From Actinomadura opuntiae (GTDB lineage: Bacteria; Actinomycetota; Actinomycetes; Streptosporangiales; Streptosporangiaceae): a stretch of 64,000 nucleotides of DNA. Location: positions 310,001-374,000 of the forward strand of contig NZ_JASNWF010000003.1 of the NCBI RefSeq assembly GCF_030283205.1, in the 5' to 3' direction. A program made the translations under genes and the position numbers. This document shows, piece after piece, positions 25,029-32,277 of this stretch. Each line of letters starts with the position of its first letter. The first letter of the stretch is position 1. The notes below the pieces were generated by a model. It ran no database searches, was not told the origin of the DNA, and saw only the letters and a list, made by a program, of their open reading frames with translations.

Positions 25029-25821
25029 CCCACCCCCATGTTTACGAGGCGTGACAAACATGGAAAAACTAGAGCAGCCTCGGTCGCCGAAGCAACCGTT
25101 CACCACGGCCCTGTCGGGTTCGCTCGTCACTCAGAGCGAGCCTTGCCTACTTAGACGCCTTTCCCAACGCGGTCCGGCAAGGTGGGGTGCGAGCGACCAG
25201 CGGAAGGCATGCAGCAGCTAAGAATTCTCGTATGCGGTGCCGTATACCGTGCCTGCGCGGGAACCTTGACGGGCACTCAGGTCTGATCGGATAGGCGAGG
25301 CCGATGAGCTTGGCTCATGGATGCCTACGAGCAGGGGAACAGGCAGATTAGGAGGACCCGGTGCAGGTCCGGTCGGGCTGGTGGGTGTTTGCGGGGCCCA
25401 AGAGCTCGGGAAGCCGACCATGGCCAATGGAGCCGGTGAGTGCTAGAAACCTGGCTGCAGTACGCAAGGCGTCGCCAGCACGGGTAGGCCCGGGGGTGTG
25501 ACGGTAGGGTGCTCGGGCTGCTCGGTCGTAGGTGTCGGCGGCGCCGGTGTAGGTGACCATTGCCGGTCACTGCGGTGGCGAACCGGAGCGCGTCTGAAGC
25601 TGCCCAGCAGGCGCCCTGTGCTGCGTACGGATTGGTGGCCAGGCGCCTGGTCGCCAGCCGCGGCATCGGCTACGCCGAATGGCTGCTGCGTCTGCGCGTG
25701 CTGCCGTCCGGCGCCGTCGCCTTGGTCCGGGCGCTGGCACGTCGTCCCGACACCGCCTGGGTGACCGTGCTTTCGAGCGGCTTGTCGGAGCGTCTGCCCG
25801 GGCAGCGGGTGGCGGGGTTCA
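25029..25821. other. Interval without intact genes
   Basis: Apart from the frameshifted mobilisation-type fragment at 25348-25666, nothing here can be supported as a gene. The forward strand from 25560 to 25850 is open with Leu/Arg/Val-rich sequence (RGIGYAEWLLRLRVLPSGAV) but has no domain or ribosome-binding site. The left 150 bases contain the promoter of the WXG100 operon. The mixture suggests decayed mobile DNA. Confidence 0.45.
25348..25666 (-). pseudogene. Frameshifted mobilisation/relaxase-associated fragment
   Basis: Reverse-strand pieces GACWAASDALRFATAVTGN in one frame and AADTYDRAARAPYRHTPGPT, then RAGDALRTAARFLALTGS, in another join near 25555. Together they resemble the C-terminal segment of actinobacterial relaxase/mobilisation-type proteins with the AADAYDRAARAP pattern. 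The fragment has neither a start region nor catalytic motifs. The identification is tentative, but the two halves fit one protein. Confidence 0.4.
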
Positions 25822-26310
25822 ATGGCGACCATGATGCGTACAGGAACGCCATCCACCGCCGTCGTCGCCGTCGTTGCCGCTTGCGTGTTCGCCGCTCTCA
25901 CGTCGTGTTCCTCGGATTCTTCGGACGAGTCCTCCGCCAAGGGCCCGGCGCCCAGCGGGTCCGGCTCCGGGTCACCGTCGCCCTCGCCGACCGGGCAGTG
26001 CGCCGACGGGACGTGCGAGATCAAGGTCGCCGTGGGCGACGTGGTGACAGTGCCGGAAAAGTACGGCCTGGGGCCGATCAAGGTAACGGCGATCACCGAC
26101 GACAGGGTCGAGATGGCCGCGCCGCTGACGGGTTCGGGCTACAGCGTTTCGGGCTGTTCCGGTGGCGGCAGCGTGTCGTCGGAGAACGGTGGCGGCGTCG
26201 GGCTCAGCTGCGGCGAGGGACCCGCAGCGACCATCAACCAAGCCATGAGCCTCAAGGTCGTAAAAATTCTCGACAAGTCCGCCGTCCTCCGTATCGAACC
26301 CGCGCGGTGA
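25822..26310 (+). CDS. Secreted lipoprotein, unknown function
   Basis: The 162-residue product has a lipoprotein signal: MATMMRTGTPSTAVV, a hydrophobic run, lipobox LTSC with Cys29, then a Ser/Pro-rich linker. The mature domain shows two close Cys pairs (GQCADGTCEIK; later VSGCSGGG and GLSCGEG) suggesting disulfides, and alternating beta strands such as EIKVAVGDVVTVPEKYGLGP. No family is recognised. Met4 or Met5 could also be the start. The gene is monocistronic, between mobile-element debris and an apparently empty stretch. Confidence 0.8.
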   Translation: MATMMRTGTPSTAVVAVVAACVFAALTSCSSDSSDESSAKGPAPSGSGSGSPSPSPTGQCADGTCEIKVAVGDVVTVPEKYGLGPIKVTAITDDRVEMAAPLTGSGYSVSGCSGGGSVSSENGGGVGLSCGEGPAATINQAMSLKVVKILDKSAVLRIEPAR

Positions 26311-26721
26311 CGCCGACGGCCGCCCAACGCTGGAGGGCTCGAGAAACAGTCATCTCTGCGAGGCGACTGCCCCCGGGTCATGCCCGATTCGTGGGGCCAC
26401 GGCTTCGATCTGGAGGAGGGGCAAGGTCGGGTGCCGACTGCGGAACGGCAGGCCCGGATCGAGGCCGTCCTCGCGCAGATCGAGGATGACCAGCCGGGTG
26501 ACCGAGCAGCGAGAAGACGGCCTTGGGGACGGCGGGCCGCGCCCATTTTCCGGGCCTGCCGTGCCCGAGACCGTCGTCGTGCCGTCATGTCCGGCTCGTC
26601 TCGCCACGGAAACTGCCATCCGTTCCGCTACAGACCGCCCGTCGGGAGATGGGACCGTGCCTGGTCAATACCGGTGCCGGTCGTAGGGACTGGCGCAACG
26701 AGTTGGCTGGGCCAGGGGCCG
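26311..26721. other. Gene-poor interval
   Basis: No intact gene is supported in these 411 bases. The forward strand from 26380 encodes HGFDLEEGQGRVPTAERQAR, then IEAVLAQIEDDQPGDR, which looks protein-like and may be the end or start of a lost gene, but no family or partner can be named. The remainder is non-coding in appearance. Confidence 0.4.
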
Positions 26722-27363
26722 CTACATGCCCAACCGTGCGCGCTGCACGGACTGCACCGCGGCGGTGGGCCCGCTGACCTCGACGTGCGCGGCGTCTTTG
26801 CGGCCGAACATGTAGAGGAGAAGTTCGCCTGGAGGGCCTGTGACGTGGGCGCTAGGTTGGCCGCGTCGTGCTCGGACGGTGTTGGTGGTACCCGCCCATT
26901 GGAGTTCGAGGCCCGCGCCCCGCAGGCGCCGGGCCAGGAGCCAGGGCGCGCGGGTGAGGCCGTGCCACAGGGCCCGGTCCATGGCCGGTTCGGTGGACCG
27001 GGGCGCGCGGGCGTTGGCTCGGCGCACGTCCTCGTGGTGGACGAAGAACTCGAGCAGGTTGGGGACGCGGCGGACCCACCCGATCCGGAAGAAGCCCGGC
27101 GGCGGTCCCGACCGGATCGTCGCTACGAGCGCGGTGAAGTCGTTGGACGCGAGTGCTGCTTGTCGTCGTTCGGCGAAGCGGTTCCACGCGCCAGGCAGGA
27201 CCAGGCCCGGCCCGGCGAGCGGATCGTTCTCGCGAAGGGCCAGGTGTGCGGCCAGATCACGGGTCGTCCACGGCGTGAGGAGGGTCGGTGCCTGAGGGCC
27301 GAGTTCGTCGAGCAGGTCGGCCAGTTGTGCCCGTTCGACGGCGTCCAAGAACAGACCGGCCAT
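26722..27363 (-). CDS. TIGR03085-family metal-binding protein (DinB/mycothiol-type fold)
   Basis: The 213-residue protein matches TIGR03085. It has a long first helix (FLDAVERAQLADLLDELGPQ), the DLAAHLALRENDP motif, and a conserved FFVHHEDVRRANA segment carrying the metal-binding His residues. The family belongs to the mycothiol-dependent maleylpyruvate isomerase/DinB four-helix superfamily. Members probably use mycothiol in thiol-transfer or detoxification, but this subfamily is uncharacterised. The gene is monocistronic. Confidence 0.88.
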   Translation of the reverse strand: MAGLFLDAVERAQLADLLDELGPQAPTLLTPWTTRDLAAHLALRENDPLAGPGLVLPGAWNRFAERRQAALASNDFTALVATIRSGPPPGFFRIGWVRRVPNLLEFFVHHEDVRRANARAPRSTEPAMDRALWHGLTRAPWLLARRLRGAGLELQWAGTTNTVRARRGQPSAHVTGPPGELLLYMFGRKDAAHVEVSGPTAAVQSVQRARLGM

Positions 27364-27424
27364 ACCGGCGGAGTGTAATCAGACCGACGAGTTAGGAGCC
27401 TAGGCCTGGCCGCATGAGGCCTGC

Positions 27425-28564
27425 TTACTTCGGCGGGCAGAACACCGCCTTGACGGACTCCGACACGGCCCGCATCGCCGTCTCGCGCTCCTGGTCCCGG
27501 CCGGCCACGGTGGTGGAGACGGCGTACTGCAGGCGGCCGTCGGAGGAGGTGTAGGTGGTGGCGGTGAAGCCGGGGGCGGCTCCCACGTGTCCGGGGAGCA
27601 GTTCGGAGCTGCCCGCGCAGGGGCCGCCGGGCGGCAGCGGGGCCTGGCCGGCCGGCGGGTCGGTGATGACCTTCTGCAGGTCCGCGGGCAGGAGCCTGCC
27701 CTGCTGGAACGCCCGCTGGAACCGGCTGACGTCGCGCGCGGTGGAGATCACGCCCGCGGCGCCGAGGAAGGTGCTGGCGTTGAGCCGGTCGACATCGCGC
27801 AGCGTGCCGGTCTCGTCGGCCCAGTAGCCGTGCCCGTGCGGGCCCTTGATGCCCTGCGGCGGCCTGGTCGCCATATAGCTGTCGGTCATCTTCAGGGGAT
27901 CGAACAGGCGCCGGTCGAACTCGGCGGCCAGGCCGCGGCCGGTCACCTTCTCGATGATCATGCCGAGCAGCAGGTAGTTGGTGTTGGAGTAGTTCCAGGT
28001 GCCGAGCTCCACCGGCCGCGGCTCGCCGCGAGAGATTTCCAGCAGCTCGGTCGGGGTGTAGCGGGTGGTGAAGTCGAAAGGGTCGACCGGGAGGTAGTCG
28101 GGGATGCCGCTGGTCAGGGCGATGAGGTGGCGCACGGTGATGTCGGACGCGCGCTCGACCAGGTCGTCCCCGGCTACCTGCGGCAGGACGTCGCTGAGCT
28201 TGTCGTCCAGGCGCAGCCTGCCCTCCCTGACCAGCTGCATCACGATGGTGGCGGTCATCTGCTTGGTCTGCGAGCCGATCCGGTAACGGGCGTCGGAGGG
28301 GATCCAGCCGCCCTTGTCTCCGAGCAGGCGCGAACCGGCCGAGCCTTCGCTAATGCGCTTGCCGTCGTAGTACACCTCGCCGATGACGCCCACGACGCCC
28401 GGTGTCGCGGCCACCTTCTCCAGCGCCTGCTGCACGCCGGCGAGCTTCGGCCGGTCGGCGCTCCGGGTCGCGGCGCCTGCGGCCGTCGTGGCGCCGGGCA
28501 GCGCGGCGGTCAGGGCCAGCACGACGCATCCCCAACCGGCCATCTTTCGAGCAGTCACCCGCAT
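27425..28564 (-). CDS. Secreted serine hydrolase (class C beta-lactamase/D-Ala-D-Ala carboxypeptidase type)
   Basis: The 379-residue protein has a Sec signal peptide (MRVTARKMAGWGCVVLALTA, then ALPG to AGAA) and all three active-site motifs of the S12 family: SxxK as Ser98-Lys101 in GSQTKQM, YxN as Tyr192-Asn194 in WNYSNTN, and a GHVG segment near residue 322 in place of KTG. It resembles R61-type DD-peptidases and esterases acting outside the membrane. ATG 28564 is preferred over 28603 because it puts the signal peptide at the N-terminus and follows AAGGGAGACC. It is convergent with TIGR03085 and divergent from the lanthipeptide cluster. Confidence 0.9.
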   Translation of the reverse strand: MRVTARKMAGWGCVVLALTAALPGATTAAGAATRSADRPKLAGVQQALEKVAATPGVVGVIGEVYYDGKRISEGSAGSRLLGDKGGWIPSDARYRIGSQTKQMTATIVMQLVREGRLRLDDKLSDVLPQVAGDDLVERASDITVRHLIALTSGIPDYLPVDPFDFTTRYTPTELLEISRGEPRPVELGTWNYSNTNYLLLGMIIEKVTGRGLAAEFDRRLFDPLKMTDSYMATRPPQGIKGPHGHGYWADETGTLRDVDRLNASTFLGAAGVISTARDVSRFQRAFQQGRLLPADLQKVITDPPAGQAPLPPGGPCAGSSELLPGHVGAAPGFTATTYTSSDGRLQYAVSTTVAGRDQERETAMRAVSESVKAVFCPPK

Positions 28565-29472
28565 CACCGGGTCTCCCTTCCTGCGGACGCGCCGGTAGCG
28601 CAAGGTGAGAGCCCTGTGAGGAACTTCCGGCGCCGCAACGGTCCAGGACCAGGTCTAGAGGACCCGCCGTTTCCTCGGTGTTTGCAACGTGAAGCCTCCG
28701 ATCCTGCAGGCGACCCGGGCGGCTTCGGTGGTGCCGCCACCCGGGAGAGGAGCTGCAAGCACGCCGCTGGAGTGCCCGGCCGGGGGTGAGCAGTTCGCGG
28801 GCGCGGGTGGAGGGGACGAGGCCAAGGCGCGCCCCGTTCCGGAGGCGGCGCAGCGGATCCGTTTTTCTGGTGCGCTCCATCCTTCTTTTCGTAAGCCTGT
28901 GAAGGCCGGGAAAGGTGAACGGAGCGAGCGGAATGGGGAGGGGCCTGCGGCCCGCATCTCCGCAACTAAGCCGACAATCCGGATAAATTCGGACAACAGA
29001 ATTGCATTCGGCCGCGCCGGAGACCGCGGACCGGCGGGAGATGATCGGATTTCCGGCGCCGCCGCGGTGCGCCAAAAGCCCATCGTGGTGCGCTAAAGAG
29101 CCCACCGAACTGCCCTTTTGCCGGCCGCGCGGCCGAATGCGGACAGCGGCTCGATTATGGCGAGATCAAAGTTATCGAACCCGTCCGGTCAACCCCCTGA
29201 AGCGGTCCTCTTACGGACAGTTGGCGCCTCCCCAGTCACACCAGTCACACGGGTCACGACAATGAATGCCGCCCGAGAATATTTCCTATCAACCTGATAG
29301 GTTTGATTTGTTTTTAGACCCCCTGGATTTATCGCCGAGTCCGTGGTTACCGTGTTCCCGTTCGCCGAGAAGTTCCGGTCGGCGCCGGAAGGGGCGAACC
29401 GATCAAGGGCGGCATTCGATCTTTGCGTGCGTAGGGCGGCACTCTAAACGCGCAATGAGAGCGGTGATCCTC
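28565..29472. other. Long upstream region of the lanthipeptide cluster
   Basis: No gene is supported in these 908 bases, although several frames are open (for example 28689-29096 on the + strand). Their translations have no domain. GC falls markedly at about 28960-29010 and 29260-29330, as in promoter regions. The region must hold the promoters of the serine hydrolase and of the lanthipeptide operon. No regulator gene lies in it, so the cluster is probably controlled from outside the window. Confidence 0.5.
29285..29320 (+). promoter_or_regulatory. Palindrome with T-rich tail before the lanthionine synthetase gene
   Basis: CCTATCAACCTGATAGG (29285-29301) has perfect 7-base arms and is followed by the T-rich run TTTGATTTGTTTTTAGA. 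It could be a repressor operator or a weak intrinsic terminator/attenuator in the leader, about 170 bases before the synthetase start. U-rich tails are rare in this GC-rich DNA. The 3-base loop is tight for an RNA hairpin, so an operator is at least as likely. Confidence 0.45.
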
Positions 29473-32277
29473 ATGGTGGATTTCAATTTCAGTGTCTTCT
29501 CGGCTGCCCCTGCGGCCGACGCCGAGGACACGGCTCTCACCGATCTCCTCGCGACCGCGATCGGCCGGTCACCTGCTCCGGAGCGGTGGCGGACGGGCCG
29601 GGCCGGCATGTGGTGCACCGTCGTCCCCGACGGGGCGTCCCGCCACTCGCAGGGCTGGAAACTGCACGTCGCAGGCACTCCGGGGGCGGCACCTGAGATC
29701 CTTGAGCGCTGTCTAGGGGTCCTGCTCCAGGCGGGCTCGGCGTTCAAGTTCGCCGCCACGACCGACTACGTGGCGGCCCTCAACTCGCGCAACGCACCAC
29801 GCGGCCATTCGGGCAAGTTCATCACGGTCTACCCCGAAAATGATCAGGAGGCCGTCCGGCTCGCCGCCGCGCTGCACGAGGCGACGGACGGCCTTCCCGG
29901 CCCGCGCATCCTTTCCGACCGGCCCTACGCGACGGACAGCCTCGTCCATTACCGCTACGGCGCTTTCACCGAGGACCGGCGGCTCACCAATGACGGATTC
30001 TACGCCTGGATGATCATCGACCCGGAGGGGAATCCGGTCGAGGATCGGCGCGTCGGACGCTACACCCCTCCCCCCTGGGTCACCTGCCCCTTTCCCGACA
30101 ACGGCAGGACCGTCACCCGCACGGAAGGCGGTTCCCGAAAGGACATCGTGATCGGCGGCCGCTTCGCGGTCGAGAACGCGATCCGCCACACCAACAAGGG
30201 CGGGGTTTACCGCGCCGTGGACGTCCGCACCGGGGACCCGGTGGTGCTCAAGGAAGCACGGCCGCATGTCGCCGCCGATCCGGAGGGCCGCGACACCCGG
30301 GACCGGCTGCGCGCGGAGGCGCGCGCGCTCGAACGGATTCAGGACCGGAGACTCGCGCCCCGTCCGGCCGGATTGTTCACCCAGAACGGCCATCTCTTCC
30401 TCGCGCAGGAGATGATTCCGGGAACGCCGCTGCGGGAATGGACGGCCGATTCCATCCGGGAGTCCGGATGGGGGCCGCACCTCGCTCCGGCGCTCGACAT
30501 GGCGCGCCGGCTGGCCGACCTGATGATCGAGGCGCACGCCGCCGGGCTCGTCCTGCGCGACTTCAACCCCAACAACGTCATGGTGCGCCCGGACGGCACG
30601 CCGGTGCTGATCGACCTCGAACTGGCCGTGGTGGCCGGCGAAGGCCAGGACGCGCCCCTGCGGGCGGGCACCCCCGCCTTCAGCGCGCCGGAGCAGTTCG
30701 AGGGCGCGCCGCCCCACGCGACGGCGGACTACTACAGCCTCGGCGCGACCCTGTGCTACGTCCTCACCGGCGGACCGCCCTACTTCCTGGACGAGCACCC
30801 GCGGCCCCGGCCGCTGACGCAGCGGCTCACCGAATGGCTGGCGGCCCGCACCCAGGGCCTGGACCTGCCCGAGCCCCTGCGGGCGGTGCTGGTGGAGCTG
30901 ATGGCGGACGACCCCGCACGCCGCGGCACGCCGGCGCGGGCCCGCTCCGTCCTGACGTCGTGCGCGCCGTGCCCCGTCCCGCCGCAGGCGCAGCGGGCCG
31001 GGAGGCACATCTCCGGCGGGGACACCGACCCCGGCGAGGCCGCGCCCGCGTGGCTGCGGGAGACCTGCGAGCAGGTGATCAGGGGCATCACGGGGCAGCT
31101 GCTCTCGGGCATGGAACCGGAGTCGGCGCAGGCGCTGTGGCCGATGTCCTGCGTGCACGGCGCACCCGACCCGTGCAGTCTCCAGCACGGTGCCGCGGGA
31201 TGCACGGGCGCGCTGGTGCGGTACATGCGGTACACCGACGACCCGCGCCTGCCGGACGCGGCCGCCACCGCGGCGCGCTGGATGCTGGACCGCCTGCGGG
31301 ACGGCACCCGGCGGCCGTCCGGCCTGTACTTCGGGACGGCCGGAGCCGCGTGGGCGCTGCTCGACGCGGGCCTGGCGCTCGGCGACGACGGCCTGGTCGA
31401 GGACGCGGTCGCGGTGGCGGAGGCGCTCCCCGTCTCCGCTCCCGGACCCGACGTCACCCACGGCACCGCGGGCATCGGCCTGACCGCCCTGCACCTGTGG
31501 GCCCGGACGGGCCGGCCGCTGTTCGCCGAGCGCGCCCTGGCGGCCGCGGACGCGCTGGCCGCCTCGGTCGAGGAGGGCCCCGACGGGCTCGTCTGGCGGA
31601 CGCCCGCGCACGTGGAGTCGAAGCTGGCGGGCAAGTCGTACTACGGGTTCGCGCACGGCATCGCGGGGGTCGGTTACTTCCTGCTCGCCTGCGCGGAGGC
31701 GACCGGGCGGGTCGAGCACCGCGAGTTGGCCGTCCGGGTCGGCGACAGCCTGCTGGACGCGGCGGTCGTCACGCCGCGGTCGGCGATGTGGGGCGCCGGG
31801 ACCGGCGACCCGCCCACCGCGCCGTACTGGTGCCACGGCGCGTCCGGTATCGGGACGTTCCTGGTCCGGCTCGGCGCCGCCACCGGCGAAGCGCGGTTCC
31901 TGCAGGCGGCCGACCTGTCCGCCCGCGCGGTGACCGACCAGTCGTGGCGCGCGGTGCTCGGGCAGTGCCACGGCCTGGCGGGCAACGGCGACTTCCTGCT
32001 CGACATGGCCGACGTCATCGGCGACGCCCGGCACCGGGCCGCCGCCTGGCGGCTCGCCCGGATCATCGTCGCCAACCGCGCGCACCGCGACGGCCGGATC
32101 GTCCTGCCCGACGAGCGCGGGGACGTCTCGACGAGCTGGGGCGAGGGGCTGAGCGGGGTGCTGGCGTTCCTGGTCCGGCTGCGGTACGGCGCGGAGCGGC
32201 TCTGGATGGCCGACGGCGCGCCGGGGGCGGCCGAGGACGCGGTGGCCGGGACGGCCGTGCGGGGGTCCGCCCCGTGA
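29473..32277 (+). CDS. RamC/VenL-type lanthionine synthetase (lyase-kinase-cyclase)
   Basis: The 934-residue enzyme dehydrates Ser/Thr and forms thioether rings in the precursor. The RamC-type N-terminal lyase is at about 1-220 (GWKLHVAGTP at 61-70, FKFAATTDYVAALNSR, HSGKFITVYPENDQ at 112-125). The kinase is at about 225-490 (Lys260 in VVLKEARP, catalytic Asp363 in LRDFNPNNV, Asp381 in LIDLELA replacing DFG, SAPEQ). The LanC-like cyclase is at about 525-910. Unlike class III enzymes, the cyclase keeps the zinc triad: Cys787 in YWCHGASG, Cys832 and His833 in QCHGLAGNGD. It thus combines a RamC-like front with a class IV-like zinc cyclase. ATG 29473 follows GGTGAT; the open frame to 29266 adds an unrelated Arg/Ser-rich segment. 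The protease gene overlaps its stop (GTGA). Confidence 0.92.
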   Translation: MVDFNFSVFSAAPAADAEDTALTDLLATAIGRSPAPERWRTGRAGMWCTVVPDGASRHSQGWKLHVAGTPGAAPEILERCLGVLLQAGSAFKFAATTDYVAALNSRNAPRGHSGKFITVYPENDQEAVRLAAALHEATDGLPGPRILSDRPYATDSLVHYRYGAFTEDRRLTNDGFYAWMIIDPEGNPVEDRRVGRYTPPPWVTCPFPDNGRTVTRTEGGSRKDIVIGGRFAVENAIRHTNKGGVYRAVDVRTGDPVVLKEARPHVAADPEGRDTRDRLRAEARALERIQDRRLAPRPAGLFTQNGHLFLAQEMIPGTPLREWTADSIRESGWGPHLAPALDMARRLADLMIEAHAAGLVLRDFNPNNVMVRPDGTPVLIDLELAVVAGEGQDAPLRAGTPAFSAPEQFEGAPPHATADYYSLGATLCYVLTGGPPYFLDEHPRPRPLTQRLTEWLAARTQGLDLPEPLRAVLVELMADDPARRGTPARARSVLTSCAPCPVPPQAQRAGRHISGGDTDPGEAAPAWLRETCEQVIRGITGQLLSGMEPESAQALWPMSCVHGAPDPCSLQHGAAGCTGALVRYMRYTDDPRLPDAAATAARWMLDRLRDGTRRPSGLYFGTAGAAWALLDAGLALGDDGLVEDAVAVAEALPVSAPGPDVTHGTAGIGLTALHLWARTGRPLFAERALAAADALAASVEEGPDGLVWRTPAHVESKLAGKSYYGFAHGIAGVGYFLLACAEATGRVEHRELAVRVGDSLLDAAVVTPRSAMWGAGTGDPPTAPYWCHGASGIGTFLVRLGAATGEARFLQAADLSARAVTDQSWRAVLGQCHGLAGNGDFLLDMADVIGDARHRAAAWRLARIIVANRAHRDGRIVLPDERGDVSTSWGEGLSGVLAFLVRLRYGAERLWMADGAPGAAEDAVAGTAVRGSAP

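Noticed and set aside
29266..29472. ATG 29266 as start of the lanthionine synthetase
   Set aside because: The added 69 residues are Arg/Ser-rich with no family match and span the AT-rich promoter-like DNA.
30438..32273. Forward extension of the S9 protease frame back to 30438
   Set aside because: It overlaps the synthetase kinase and cyclase domains in another frame and is Arg/Gly/Pro-rich; GTG 32274 with GTGA overlap is a better start.
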